From Thiotrichaceae bacterium (lineage in GTDB: Bacteria > Pseudomonadota > Gammaproteobacteria > SZUA-140): 64,000 nucleotides of DNA. This document shows positions 8,188 through 17,468 of this stretch, in pieces; position 1 is the first letter of the stretch; every line of letters begins with the position of its first letter. The stretch covers positions 6,240 through 70,239 of the forward strand of contig NVTY02000009.1 of NCBI GenBank assembly GCA_002401765.2, in the 5' to 3' direction. The notes beneath the pieces were generated by a model that worked only from the letters and a program-made list of their open reading frames with translations, did not search any database and was not told the origin of the DNA. A program made the translations under genes and the position numbers.

Positions 8188-8319
8188 CCACGTCATCGAA
8201 AAATCCTACCGTTAGAGGCGCTATCCTCGTTCATCCCTTTCAGTGTGAAGAATGTCTCAATAATAATCACCCAGAAATGATAGATTCACTTCCCATACTT
8301 GGATTTGTTTGGTGTTGAA

Positions 8320-8336
8320 AAACCTCTCTGAGGTTT
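8320..8336. other. Short hairpin before a small gene
   Basis: AAACCTC-TCT-GAGGTTT is a perfect 7-bp stem with a 3-base loop, 25 bases upstream of the small gene at 8362. No T-run follows, so a leader structure is as likely as a terminator. Confidence 0.35.
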
Positions 8337-8361
8337 GAGCCTACTAAATTGAGAGGTGAAT

Positions 8362-8547
8362 ATGGCATTGCAGTTAGAGGTGACTATTGGCGGCAATAAT
8401 TACGCGGGGGTATATGAATTGCTAGAAAACATACTGGTAGTCAATTATGAAGATGAAGTGAATCGCGTACCACTCAATGATTATGTGAAAAATCCCCAGG
8501 CGCTGGCAAAAACCATTTTGCGTAAGATGGTGCTGGAGAGCACTTGA
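8362..8547 (+). CDS. Small hypothetical protein (61 aa)
   Basis: Start ATG 8362 has GAGAGG at 8351-8356. The product (LQLEVTIGGNNYAGVYELLENILVVNY, shown here as family-less) is acidic and probably soluble, with alternating beta-strand pattern and a C-terminal helix. A longer GTG start at 8356 is possible but overlaps the ribosome site. Function unknown. Confidence 0.6.
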   Translation: MALQLEVTIGGNNYAGVYELLENILVVNYEDEVNRVPLNDYVKNPQALAKTILRKMVLEST

Positions 8548-8556
8548 TTGGCCGGT

Positions 8557-9435
8557 TTATTGTCCTAGTTCTGCCAGCAGTTGCCGCGTCATCTGCTGTG
8601 CCTGTGATAGATAGCCACCACCAAACAGATTGAGATGGTTGAGAATATGGTAGAGGTTATAAAGTGTTTTACGGGTTTGATAACCGCTCTCTAGTGGATA
8701 GCCATTTTGATAGGCGCGATAAAATTCACTGTCAAAACCACCAAAGAGTTCTGTCATGGCGATATCCGCTTCACGGTCGCCGTAGTAGCAGGCAGGGTCA
8801 AAAATCACCGGCGCACCCTCACTATCGAAGCAGTAGTTGCCTGACCACAGATCCCCGTGCAGTAGTGATGGCTGTGGGGTGATGCTATCAAACAACCCGT
8901 CAAAACAGTCGAGTAGTTTCTCCCCCTCTGTTTGCAGCGCGCCGCCAAAGCCATTTTGTGCAGCGAGTGTTAGCTGAAAGCCGAGGCGCTGTTCACGCCA
9001 AAAATCGATCCAGTTAGCGTTGCGTGGATTGAGTTGCGGGGTTGAGCCGATGGTGTTGTTTTGATGCCAACCAAAATAGTTAAAGCGCTTGCGATGCATT
9101 GCGGCCAACTGCTGACCTAACTGCGCCTGGTTGTGAGGGCTGTTGGTGGTGTCGATATAACGCATGACCAGAAATGCGTGGCTATCTGCAATGCCGGTGC
9201 AGAGTGGCTGTGGGGCAGCGATCATCCCTGTTGCGAGGATCGCCTGTAGCCCCGCATATTCAGCATCAAACATTGCCAGGCCACCGCCATCATTAAGCTT
9301 GATGAAGTAGCGCTGCTTCTCCCCCTCCAATAAAAAGGCCTGATTAATACAACCACCACTAATGGTGGTGCGCTGCCTGATTTTGAAGGGCTGACCACTC
9401 TTTTCAGTGATCGTTTTTTCGATAATATTCCACAT
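8557..9435 (-). CDS. Fructosamine kinase family protein (YniA-like)
   Basis: 292 residues with the family's aminoglycoside-phosphotransferase-like kinase fold: an N-terminal ISGGCINQAFLLEG loop, the catalytic loop HGDLWSGN and the metal-binding DPACYYGDREADIAM. Family members phosphorylate ketosamines or sugar-amine adducts formed by glycation, aiding protein deglycation. Length is typical. It is convergent with the small gene upstream on the map, 9 bases apart. Confidence 0.9.
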   Translation of the reverse strand: MWNIIEKTITEKSGQPFKIRQRTTISGGCINQAFLLEGEKQRYFIKLNDGGGLAMFDAEYAGLQAILATGMIAAPQPLCTGIADSHAFLVMRYIDTTNSPHNQAQLGQQLAAMHRKRFNYFGWHQNNTIGSTPQLNPRNANWIDFWREQRLGFQLTLAAQNGFGGALQTEGEKLLDCFDGLFDSITPQPSLLHGDLWSGNYCFDSEGAPVIFDPACYYGDREADIAMTELFGGFDSEFYRAYQNGYPLESGYQTRKTLYNLYHILNHLNLFGGGYLSQAQQMTRQLLAELGQ

Positions 9436-9557
9436 CAGATCAATATACGCGCAGTGATGGCTGAGTGGTATAGTGGCGCAACGGGATGTGCTTTCTCATT
9501 GCATTTATTGTGGAATTTATGCGAGTTTTGTTTCGCAGATGAGCGCGTTATGATGCC

Positions 9558-10151
9558 ATGCAACGGTGTATTTTTTCAGTCGAAATGACAAGCGGGGGTG
9601 ACGTGGACAAGATTCTTCTACGGTTTATTGATATTTGTCGTTTAAAGGCGGCCCCGCAGGACTTGCCCTCTTCCAAATTACTAATGGGGATTACGCTGTT
9701 TGCATATGGCGTGATGGCATTGTTGTTGACGGTGGGGGAGATGGGCCTTGGTAGCGCAATACAGATAGGTGTTGTTGATGCGTTATTGCTCGCCGGTCTT
9801 GCCTATATCATGTTGTGGGTTATCGATACCACCGAACGTTATGTGCAGATGGTGACCGCGATGGCCGGTAGCTGTGCACTGCTTGAGCTGTTGTTGTGGC
9901 CGCTGTTGATGTTGCAGCAGTATGGTGCAAATGACGGTGGGATGTTTTTTGTTGTGATCGCAACCTTTTTGTTATGGGCATGGCTCATTTGGGAAGTGGC
10001 GATTATTGCCAATATCATTAAACATGGCCTGGATGCCTCGATCTGGATGGCATTGATCATCTCATTGTTCTATATCTTCATTTCATACGGAGTGATGCGC
10101 ACGCTTTTTTTCACGCCGGAAGTGGCGACCGCAGTGGCGCCAGTTACCTGA
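9558..10151 (+). CDS. Hypothetical inner-membrane protein
   Basis: Up to 197 residues with about five hydrophobic helices (KLLMGITLFAYGVMALLL, then QIGVVDALLLAGLAYIMLW, LLELLLWPLLML, FFVVIATFLLWAWLIW and ALIISLFYIFISYGVM). The layout recalls Yip1-like membrane proteins, but no motif confirms it. GTG 9603, preceded by GGGGGTGA, is a good alternative start. It sits 36 bases before mpl on the same strand. Confidence 0.65.
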   Translation: MQRCIFSVEMTSGGDVDKILLRFIDICRLKAAPQDLPSSKLLMGITLFAYGVMALLLTVGEMGLGSAIQIGVVDALLLAGLAYIMLWVIDTTERYVQMVTAMAGSCALLELLLWPLLMLQQYGANDGGMFFVVIATFLLWAWLIWEVAIIANIIKHGLDASIWMALIISLFYIFISYGVMRTLFFTPEVATAVAPVT

Positions 10152-10187
10152 TTGATTCAACGTTTATGGTGTAAGGCTTAAGCAAAG

Positions 10188-11558
10188 ATGCATATCCACA
10201 TTTTAGGAATTTGCGGCACCTTTATGGGTGGCGTCGCGCTATTGGCACGTCAGCTGGGTTATCAGGTGAGTGGTTCGGATGCCAATGTCTATCCGCCGAT
10301 GAGTACACAACTGGCAGCGGAAGGGATCGCACTGTCGGATGGTGATGACTCGGCGGTGCTTGAGCCAGCACCGGACCTGGTGGTGATCGGCAATGCGATG
10401 TCTCGCGGCAACCCGATGGTTGAGTATGTACTGGATCGTAATCTGCCTTATACCTCTGGCCCCGCCTTTCTGGCGCAATATATTTTGCGTGATCGCTGGG
10501 TGTTAGGTGTTGCCGGAACCCACGGCAAGACCACTACCGCCAGCATGGTGGCGTGGATTCTGGAATATGCCAAATTGAAGCCGGGGTTTTTGATTGGTGG
10601 TATTCCCAAAAATTTTGGTATCTCAGCGCGCCTTGGTGATGCACCCTTTTTTGTGGTCGAGGCAGACGAATACGATTCTGCTTTTTTTGATAAGCGCTCC
10701 AAGTTTATTCACTACCAGTCGCGCACGTTGATCTTGAACAACCTTGAGTTTGACCATGCCGATATCTTTGATGATTTGGATGCGATTAAGCGCCAGTTTC
10801 ACCACCTGGTGCGTACCGTGCCGCAAAACGGTTTGATTATTGCCCCGGGTGATGATGACAATATCAAAGACGTGTTTGATCAAGGATGCTGGACGCCGAT
10901 TGAAGCATTCTCTGCGCCATCTGGTTGGCAGGCTCGAAACATCTCTGACAATGGCAGTCACTTTGATGTCTATTTGAAAGGTGAAAAACAGGGCCGTGTT
11001 GAATGGGCGTTGATGGGGCAGCACAACATCAATAATGCGCTGGCGGCGATTGCAGCGGGCCGCCATGCAGGAGTGATGGTACACCATGCGATCGATGCAC
11101 TGGCAGAATTTCAGAGCGTAAAGCGGCGCATGGAAAAATGCGGTGAGGTCAGCGGGGTGCATGTCTATGATGATTTTGCCCACCACCCCACTGCCATCAC
11201 GATGACGCTTGATGGGCTGCGCCGACAAGTGGGCAGTGAACGCATTATTGCGATTCTAGAGCCGCGCTCAAATACGATGCAGATGGGGGTGCACAAAGAG
11301 ACGCTCGCTACGGCCTTCGCCGAGGCCGATGAGGTGATGCTGTTTCAGCCCGACAATAGTGACTGCGCCATGCAGCCGATTGCCACAGATATTGGCAGCC
11401 ATGCACAGGTGTTTGATGATGTGGATGCCATTGTTACGCAGGCGGCGCGAAGTGCAACCGCAGGAACCCATCTATTAGTGATGAGCAATGGTGCCTTTGG
11501 TGGTATTCATCAAAAATTGATTGATGCACTTGAGTTACAGGCTGGAGAGTCGAAATGA
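10188..11558 (+). CDS. mpl: UDP-N-acetylmuramate:L-Ala-gamma-D-Glu-meso-DAP ligase
   Basis: A Mur-ligase family enzyme that recycles the murein tripeptide by joining it to UDP-MurNAc. 456 residues, typical for Mpl. It starts with [15 protein letters not shown], carries the ATP loop GTHGKTTT at 110-117, [11 protein letters not shown], the central-domain [14 protein letters not shown] and the C-terminal [11 protein letters not shown]. The GTFMGG form separates Mpl from MurC (GIGGxGM). The stop overlaps the ubiX start. Confidence 0.95.
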   Translation: MHIHILGICGTFMGGVALLARQLGYQVSGSDANVYPPMSTQLAAEGIALSDGDDSAVLEPAPDLVVIGNAMSRGNPMVEYVLDRNLPYTSGPAFLAQYILRDRWVLGVAGTHGKTTTASMVAWILEYAKLKPGFLIGGIPKNFGISARLGDAPFFVVEADEYDSAFFDKRSKFIHYQSRTLILNNLEFDHADIFDDLDAIKRQFHHLVRTVPQNGLIIAPGDDDNIKDVFDQGCWTPIEAFSAPSGWQARNISDNGSHFDVYLKGEKQGRVEWALMGQHNINNALAAIAAGRHAGVMVHHAIDALAEFQSVKRRMEKCGEVSGVHVYDDFAHHPTAITMTLDGLRRQVGSERIIAILEPRSNTMQMGVHKETLATAFAEADEVMLFQPDNSDCAMQPIATDIGSHAQVFDDVDAIVTQAARSATAGTHLLVMSNGAFGGIHQKLIDALELQAGESK

Positions 11559-12163
11559 GCCGAAATTCTATTACCCTGGCGATGACCGGAGCCTCGGGCG
11601 CGCAGTATGGCTTGCGCCTGTTGCAATGCCTGCTGGCGGCTGGGGAACAGATCTATCTGATGGTTTCGTCACCTGCCCAGGTGGTGTTGGCAATGGAAAC
11701 AGACCTAAAAGTGCCCGGTAGCCCGAAAGAGATGCAGGCTTTTTTTACCACGCTTTATAACGCTAAGCCGGATCAGTTAAAGGTTTATGGTAAAGAGCAG
11801 TGGTCGTCACCCGTAGCGAGTGGTTCTGCTGCATCGCGTGCAATGGTGGTCTGCCCCTGTACCAGCGCGATGTTATCGGCGGTGGCAACCGGTGCCAGTA
11901 GCTCGCTGATGGCGCGTGCCGCGGATGTCGCAATTAAGGAGCAGCGTAAGTTGATCCTGGTGCATCGTGAAACGCCGGTATCGGCCATTCATTTAGAGAA
12001 TATGTTAAAGCTGGCACGTCTGGGTGTGACGATACTGCCTGCGAACCCAGGGTTTTATCAGGCGCCTAAAACGATTGATGACCTGGTGGACTTTATTGTC
12101 GCCCGTATTCTTGATCATTTGGAGATTGAACACACCCTGTTGTCGCGTTGGGGTGACGAGTGA
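11555..12163 (+). CDS. ubiX: Flavin prenyltransferase UbiX
   Basis: It makes the prenylated FMN cofactor needed by the UbiD decarboxylase of ubiquinone synthesis. 202 residues with the N-terminal [34 protein letters not shown] and the C-terminal [19 protein letters not shown], all family signatures. It overlaps mpl by ATGA, so the two are translationally coupled. Confidence 0.95.
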   Translation: MSRNSITLAMTGASGAQYGLRLLQCLLAAGEQIYLMVSSPAQVVLAMETDLKVPGSPKEMQAFFTTLYNAKPDQLKVYGKEQWSSPVASGSAASRAMVVCPCTSAMLSAVATGASSSLMARAADVAIKEQRKLILVHRETPVSAIHLENMLKLARLGVTILPANPGFYQAPKTIDDLVDFIVARILDHLEIEHTLLSRWGDE

Positions 12164-12349
12164 ATTGCGAGTAGCGCCTCTCATTTTCTCGCTCTGCGTG
12201 GGTTTTTCCAAACGAGTTAAATGTGTTCGCGAATAGCCACAACGCGCAAAGGTCTCTTAATTAAATCCATTCCGTCAGGTAGGTGGTTGATATAGCCTCT
12301 GAGTGGTAGCTATATTACTGACAGGAAATTCTCCTATGGAAAAGATGGG

Positions 12350-12505
12350 ATGACCACAAAAATTTCGATCTGGATGATCGACGGCCTGATCACAGGCGTT
12401 TTAATCAATATATTTTCAAATAACGTTGTCTTTGTTCAAGGATATTTCGTCAATGGTCGTCTTTCATGTGACGGGCAGTATTTTTATTGGGGCTGTTCTA
12501 GATAA
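12350..12505 (+). CDS. Possible 51-aa small protein
   Basis: ATG 12350 with a weak AAAGATGGG just upstream opens a frame that ends at TAA 12503-12505, inside the left arm of a strong terminator. The product has an amphipathic hydrophobic middle and two Cys near the C-terminus. Support is the ORF-terminator arrangement only; homologues are unknown. Confidence 0.3.
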   Translation: MTTKISIWMIDGLITGVLINIFSNNVVFVQGYFVNGRLSCDGQYFYWGCSR

Positions 12506-12537
12506 TTTCACTTATCTAGAACAGCCCCATATTTTTT
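12488..12537 (+). terminator. Long perfect hairpin with T-run
   Basis: An 18-bp perfect stem (12488-12505 with 12512-12529) and 6-base loop are followed by TATTTTTT. It is a strong rho-independent terminator, possibly ending the ubiX or small-ORF transcript. Confidence 0.8.
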
Positions 12538-12580
12538 CATGCATGATAGACTTCGAAGGTAAATTAATTTGTGATTTTTT

Positions 12581-12611
12581 GTAACTACTTGCTGTAGTAG
12601 TTACGATTTTT
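12581..12611 (+). terminator. Second hairpin with T-run
   Basis: GTAACTACT (12581-12589) pairs with AGTAGTTAC (12596-12604) and is followed by GATTTTTT. Confidence 0.6.
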
Positions 12612-12640
12612 TAACAATTTCAATCACGTTAAAGGCGATT

Positions 12641-12665
12641 GAAAAAAGGCAACTCAGGTGAGTTG
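12641..12665 (-). terminator. Terminator of the minus-strand lipoprotein operon
   Basis: Read on the minus strand, CAACTCA-CC-TGAGTTG is followed by CCTTTTTTC, just after the stop of the lipoprotein gene. Confidence 0.75.
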
Positions 12666-12668
12666 TAT

Positions 12669-13259
12669 CTACAATATTCCAATATCGATGCCTATTGGTA
12701 GAATCCGCCTTTCATAAGGAAGACCCCATTCAATTTTATTTGGGTATGTTGGCTCGTCTATGCTGAAGCCAGAGTACAAAATGTTTTCTCTCTGCTGAAA
12801 CAATACTATTTTAAAGTCCACGGTTTTATCTAGCTCGAGTAATCCATCTTGCTCTGTTTCACGCCAAAATCTGTCTTTTTTGCACTGTACTTTCTGCGCT
12901 GTTATACCTGATTCCAAAATGCTTTCCCCTATTTTTTTGCAGGACATAACAAAGGTGAGTGTGGTCTTTCTTCCTGAGCATTCTGCCGTTCTGAAAAGGC
13001 GAATAATGTATTTTATGATGCTGTGGTTTTCCGAAATGACATAAGTGGCATTTGCAGATTGAAAGCCATCTATTTCGTGAGACATAGCGCAAACTGAATT
13101 CCAAACGCCAGACAGTCCGCTTGTCTCCCTATTGTAACTGACCATTGGAATAATAACAGGCTTGTCAATAATCAGAGACTTGCCTGTATTTGGAGAGTCG
13201 TTATTTTTGCAGCCAGTTAATGCAAAAATAATTATTGCTAATTTAATGAATATATTCAT
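12669..13259 (-). CDS. Hypothetical lipoprotein
   Basis: 196 residues. The signal peptide MNIFIKLAIIIFALTGC ends in lipobox ALTGC, and GAGGAAACCACCT precedes the start. The mature part contains several Cys (VCAMSHE, TAECSGRK, VMSCKK, VQCKK) that could form disulfides. No family recognised. It is the last gene of the minus-strand run containing the transporter and two-component system, and AT-rich relative to them. Confidence 0.65.
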   Translation of the reverse strand: MNIFIKLAIIIFALTGCKNNDSPNTGKSLIIDKPVIIPMVSYNRETSGLSGVWNSVCAMSHEIDGFQSANATYVISENHSIIKYIIRLFRTAECSGRKTTLTFVMSCKKIGESILESGITAQKVQCKKDRFWRETEQDGLLELDKTVDFKIVLFQQRENILYSGFSIDEPTYPNKIEWGLPYERRILPIGIDIGIL

Positions 13260-13285
13260 AGGTGGTTTCCTCGTAACCCAATGGT

Positions 13286-14578
13286 TTATCTGGTAATAAT
13301 GAGTAGTAGATAAGCGATGCTGAATAGGGCCATCACCGCAATGCTGGCCTTACTCCAAAGCGTAATCAATTTTCCTGGCCTATCCTCTTCTTTGATGGTC
13401 TCTCCCTGCATGACCCGGTAGTTGATGTAGGCGATTACTGGGGCGGAGATGAAAGAGACAACAGTGGCAATGGTGACAATCAAGCCCATCGCGCCAGAGA
13501 TATTTTTGATGGTGATAAAAATAGCGATGGTGCCGATAACTGTCGCTGCCAGTATTGCCCGGTATACTTTTTTTGTTGCGCCGTGGCGGGTGGCATAATC
13601 CCCCTGCCCTTTCCAGATGAAGAAGCTTTCTTCAAGCGTTCTGGGGTAGGCATCCAGGCAGGTGAGGGTGGTGCTGAACATGGTGGCCAAAGCGGCGATG
13701 CCAATGAGCGGATAGGCCCAATCGCCCAGTGAACGGGTATACATATCGATCAACTGACCGGCAAAAACAGTCCCTTTCTCTGACGGCGCTTCACCGCTGC
13801 CAAACATCACCATTGCCCCCAGTGACAAGAAGGCCATCGCCAGCAGTGCGGTGCCAAAAAACCCTACCTTGAAGTCGAGCATCGCTTTTGGCAATGAGAG
13901 TCGTTGGCCATTCTTGCGGTTATTCTCCTCCGACCAGACTGAGTGCCAAACGCTAACATCCATTGGCGCAGGCATCCAGCCGAGAAAGGCAGCGAGAAAA
14001 ATAATATCGGCATGTTCGTAGAGGCTGAAGAGCGGTGAAGCATTGGCATCACCACTGTTTTGCATCGCCAATAGCACCATGCTCAGGGCTGCGGCGGTGG
14101 TGAGTGTGAGAATAATGATGATCGCCTTCATCATCTTGTCCAGCAGACTGTACTGCCCCACGTACAAAATAGTGGCGGCAGCGATGAGCACTAAAATCGC
14201 CGGTATGTGAGGCATGTACTCTGCCGGTAGGCTAATGCCAAAAAAGTGAATGGCAATGGAGCTAGTGACGATGGTGACCGCTGCCTGGATCAGGCACATG
14301 GAGAGCAGCGTCATGGCGATGTAGGTTCCTAGCGCCCATTTGCCCAAGGCGTGATAGCCGTGTAAAATATTACGCCCGGTCAATGCAGTGTACTGGGGGC
14401 CAAATTTATAGAACGGATATTTGATCAGGTGGATCAAAGGGATCAACAGCAGGAACAGAAACTCGTAACTTGCTCCAGCCCTGGTGGACATCACCAGATG
14501 CGATACGCCCACCGCCGCACCTGCGTACAGGAGCCCCGGCCCAAGGTTAGCGAGGGTGTTTTTGAGTCTTATGATCAT
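13286..14578 (-). CDS. Nramp-like transporter lacking the usual metal-site motif
   Basis: About 430 residues and 11-12 helices, beginning GPGLLYAGAAVGVSHLV as in Nramp/APC-fold transporters. Classical Mn/Fe Nramps have DPGN in helix 1 and MPH in helix 6; here helix 1 reads AAVGVSH and helix 6 reads GWMPAPMDVSVW. The substrate is therefore unlikely to be predicted from classical members. ATG 14578, with GGGA upstream, is preferred over TTG 14590. Being downstream of a LytS/LytR pair suggests control by it. Confidence 0.8.
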   Translation of the reverse strand: MIIRLKNTLANLGPGLLYAGAAVGVSHLVMSTRAGASYEFLFLLLIPLIHLIKYPFYKFGPQYTALTGRNILHGYHALGKWALGTYIAMTLLSMCLIQAAVTIVTSSIAIHFFGISLPAEYMPHIPAILVLIAAATILYVGQYSLLDKMMKAIIIILTLTTAAALSMVLLAMQNSGDANASPLFSLYEHADIIFLAAFLGWMPAPMDVSVWHSVWSEENNRKNGQRLSLPKAMLDFKVGFFGTALLAMAFLSLGAMVMFGSGEAPSEKGTVFAGQLIDMYTRSLGDWAYPLIGIAALATMFSTTLTCLDAYPRTLEESFFIWKGQGDYATRHGATKKVYRAILAATVIGTIAIFITIKNISGAMGLIVTIATVVSFISAPVIAYINYRVMQGETIKEEDRPGKLITLWSKASIAVMALFSIAYLLLIITR

Positions 14579-14698
14579 GTCGAGTCCCAATGCGTGGATA
14601 TTGAGACTTGAATCTACTGCTTTTATGGGGTGCTTGCACGTGGTGTTGTATGAGTGGTTTCAGAGGCTGCTTAGTGGTTGGCAGAGCTGTTTGAGCGG

Positions 14699-15415
14699 TT
14701 AACTGATTGCGCCGAATTCTCTCATGTAGTTGCGACTAACGGGGATGGTTTCACTTGTATAGGTGTGGATTTGTCCTAAACCGTTGTCCAGTTTTTCGAT
14801 GTATTTTATCGCCTCCGGGTTGATCAGGTGCTGTCGATGGCAGCGTGTTAGCGGGGTGTTCTCTTCCAGTACCTTCAATGCTAGGCTGGCATGGAATTCT
14901 TGGCAATCTTCTCGGGTGATAATGTGGGTACCTGTAGTGGGGCTGGAAAAGGCGCGGCAGACATCCCTGATACTGATCAGGTAATCAGAACTTCCTCTGT
15001 AGCAAGGGATAAACTGCATCTCTGTTGACAAGCTCTCTATAACGCTAACTTGTGGTTGGCAATTCTCCTTGAGACGTTCCAGCGTGACATGGAGGCGATC
15101 CATTTTTACGGGCTTTAATAAAAAATCGATGGCATTTTGTTCAAACGCCTCAATAGCGTGTTCACTGTAAGCGGTGACAAAGACAATTCGTGGCATATCA
15201 TTCTTGTCCAACATGCTGAGCATTTCAATACCCGATATTTTTGGCATTTTGATGTCGAGAAAGAGGACGTCAGGGCACTTGCTGTTGATTTCTCTTATTG
15301 CCTCGAAGGCATTGGCACACTTGCCGATGACGTTGAAGGCAGGGTCTGTTCTGATCTTTTTTTCAAGGTCATCGCGGGCGTGGGGTTCGTCATCGATTAT
15401 GAGGGTGCTGATCAT
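14699..15415 (-). CDS. LytTR-family response regulator
   Basis: 238 residues from ATG 15415. The receiver domain has IIDDEPHARDD, the phospho-acceptor in VLFLDIKMP, TAYSEHA and the Lys in LLKPVKMDRL. The C-terminal LytTR DNA-binding domain ends with TRCHRQHLINPEAIKYIEKL and PVSRNYMREF. It begins 2 bases after the kinase stop, so the pair is cotranslated. The likely target is the adjacent transporter gene, as in BtsSR-type systems; this is an inference from position. Confidence 0.9.
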   Translation of the reverse strand: MISTLIIDDEPHARDDLEKKIRTDPAFNVIGKCANAFEAIREINSKCPDVLFLDIKMPKISGIEMLSMLDKNDMPRIVFVTAYSEHAIEAFEQNAIDFLLKPVKMDRLHVTLERLKENCQPQVSVIESLSTEMQFIPCYRGSSDYLISIRDVCRAFSSPTTGTHIITREDCQEFHASLALKVLEENTPLTRCHRQHLINPEAIKYIEKLDNGLGQIHTYTSETIPVSRNYMREFGAIS

Positions 15416-15417
15416 GT

Positions 15418-17139
15418 TCAGTCCTTTTGAAGCGGGAGTCGGATAGTGACCCGAGTCCACTGATCCATTTCGCACAAGATGGTTATTCCGTAGTCCGGGC
15501 CGTAGCGCATTTTGATGCGTTCATCTATTTTTAAACCGATGCCGTTGTGGTCGCCTTCAACATAAAGCCCGGCATTGTCCTCTATCGAGAGTATCAGGTC
15601 GCCGCCATCTTTTTTGGCGCACACTTTAACGATGCCAACACCAATGAGTTCACTCACGCCGTGTTTGATGGCATTCTCAACGATGGGTTGCAAGGTGAAA
15701 ACAGGCATGCACTGTTCCCGCAGATTTTCTGGAACATTCATGACCACTTCAAGCCTGTTTTCAAAGCGTGCCTTCTCTATTTCAAGATAGGAGACGACAT
15801 GTTCCAGCTCCTCTCTTAGCGTCGTAGTGTCTGCTGAGCTCTCCAGGTTTTTTCTGAAAAAATCAGACAAGTGGTGCAGCAGGTCACGTGCCCGCTCAGG
15901 TTGTTTGCGGGTAATATGGCTAATAGTGGTGAGGGCATTGTAGAGAAAATGAGGGTTAACCTGCGTTGTCAGCAGTTTGTATTGATCTTCAAGGCGTAGC
16001 TCCCGCTGCCGTTCATAGCGCCCCGTCAGAATTCGGTTGGATAACAGTTGTGCAACACTTTCCCCCAGTGTTTTGTTGATGTTGCGAAACAGCCTGTGTT
16101 TAACCTCATACAATTTGATAGTGCCCAGTACCTCGTTGTGGGCCTCGTCTCGGAGGGGAATAACGAGTGCTGAACCCAGTTTGCAGTTGGGGTCAATCTG
16201 GCACTGATAGATTTTTTTAATGCCATCGACAAATACCACGCTATTTTTCTCAATCGATTTCAGTGTATCTTTCGACGAGATGGTTGTTCCTGGTCGGTGG
16301 TGAGATGCTCCTTCACCGGTAAAGGCAAGTAACCTGACTCTGTTGGTGATGGCCACGGCGGCCACTCGAGTCTCCTGGTGGATTATTTCAGAAAATCTCT
16401 GAGCAGACTCTTCACTAAATCGGGGGAGCGTAATGCTGGCGGTTTTGTTGGCGATATTCAGCGCTATCGCGTTACTGCTCAACTCATCGCAAGTACGCTT
16501 CTGTTCGCGAATCATATACATGATCAGGGCAACACCGGCAGAATTAGCCAGCAGCATGGGCAGCGCAATTTCCTGCTGAATGCGCCATGCCAATTCAGCA
16601 TCGTCAGCGCTCCATCCAAACAGCAGAAAGATCAATACATGCCCCAGGCCGATGGTAAATGCCATCAGCCAGATAAATCGAGGGGAGAATAGCGATTCGA
16701 TTTTCCCCTTGCGGGAGAGATAATGGTGCACAAACCCAGCGAACAGCCCCTCGTAAGTAGTGGCAACGCCACAGGCCAGGTCGATATAGGAAATAGGGGC
16801 ACTCACACCCGTCATACTCCAAATTCGATGGATACCTCCCGTCAAACCGACAAAAAACCCCACTACAGGCCCGCCCAGCAACCCGCCCAGCACTGCACCA
16901 ATGGCGCGTGTATTGGCAATGGCATCTTCCGATTGAACGGAGAATTCACTTAACGACGTGCCCAGCATACAAAAGCCGGAAAAAACTAGATAGATAATCA
17001 CCTTGTCTGGCAGCGTCAGCGAGTTATTAACCAGCGCGGTAAATACAGGTGTTTTAGTAAACAGGTAAGCGAGGCCTAGAAACACCAGTGCGTGCTGAAA
17101 CAGCGGGATGATGTGTGCTACAAATAAGAAATCCTGCAT
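15418..17139 (-). CDS. LytS/BtsS-type sensor histidine kinase
   Basis: 573 residues: an N-terminal multi-helix 5TMR-LYT-like sensor region (to about 210), a GAF-like segment (HQETRVAAVAITNRVRLL onward), the His-kinase box TQVNPHFLYNALTTI, and an ATPase domain (PIVENAIKHGV, DNGxGL-like EDNAGLY, GIGLKIDERI). It should autophosphorylate and pass phosphate to the LytTR regulator directly downstream. Homologous BtsS senses pyruvate; the ligand here is unknown. Confidence 0.9.
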   Translation of the reverse strand: MQDFLFVAHIIPLFQHALVFLGLAYLFTKTPVFTALVNNSLTLPDKVIIYLVFSGFCMLGTSLSEFSVQSEDAIANTRAIGAVLGGLLGGPVVGFFVGLTGGIHRIWSMTGVSAPISYIDLACGVATTYEGLFAGFVHHYLSRKGKIESLFSPRFIWLMAFTIGLGHVLIFLLFGWSADDAELAWRIQQEIALPMLLANSAGVALIMYMIREQKRTCDELSSNAIALNIANKTASITLPRFSEESAQRFSEIIHQETRVAAVAITNRVRLLAFTGEGASHHRPGTTISSKDTLKSIEKNSVVFVDGIKKIYQCQIDPNCKLGSALVIPLRDEAHNEVLGTIKLYEVKHRLFRNINKTLGESVAQLLSNRILTGRYERQRELRLEDQYKLLTTQVNPHFLYNALTTISHITRKQPERARDLLHHLSDFFRKNLESSADTTTLREELEHVVSYLEIEKARFENRLEVVMNVPENLREQCMPVFTLQPIVENAIKHGVSELIGVGIVKVCAKKDGGDLILSIEDNAGLYVEGDHNGIGLKIDERIKMRYGPDYGITILCEMDQWTRVTIRLPLQKD

Positions 17140-17201
17140 AAGAGAGAGATTAACATAGTTACCTGGCGTTATTTATTGTGATACCTAATTCAGAAGGCAA
17201 G

Positions 17202-17410
17202 TGCATCACCGTATAATTCCTTAAGTTGGAAAAATAAGGTGATGCAGATTCAACAAATAAACGCATAACTTGAACAGGTAGAACAAGGTGGTCAGCCATC
17301 AGCCGCGAATTCAAACGTAATGCCAGGGCGCGGGCTACCGCTATCAGTAAGCGCAGAGGATGTGAAGCAAGGTGCTCACAAAATGGTGAAACCCTTACAG
17401 ATGACTGGCT
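17202..17410 (+). mobile_element. Probable IS30-family transposase remnant
   Basis: One frame reads SAISREFKRNARAR and the next reads GYRYQ then AQRM, the order expected of the helix-turn-helix region of IS30-type transposases (TISRELxRN...GYR..QA). Frameshifts and stops break it. An inverted repeat (TGCATCACC 17202-17210, GGTGATGCA 17238-17246) lies at its 5' edge. It is too short for certainty. Confidence 0.4.
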
Positions 17411-17468
17411 TTATTGGGTGTTCGGCAGGTTGCGTAGCGTTAGCGGGGCAACCTGCCTGAACTACATA

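Noticed and set aside
10623..11228. 201-codon minus-strand ORF
   Set aside because: Antisense shadow of mpl.
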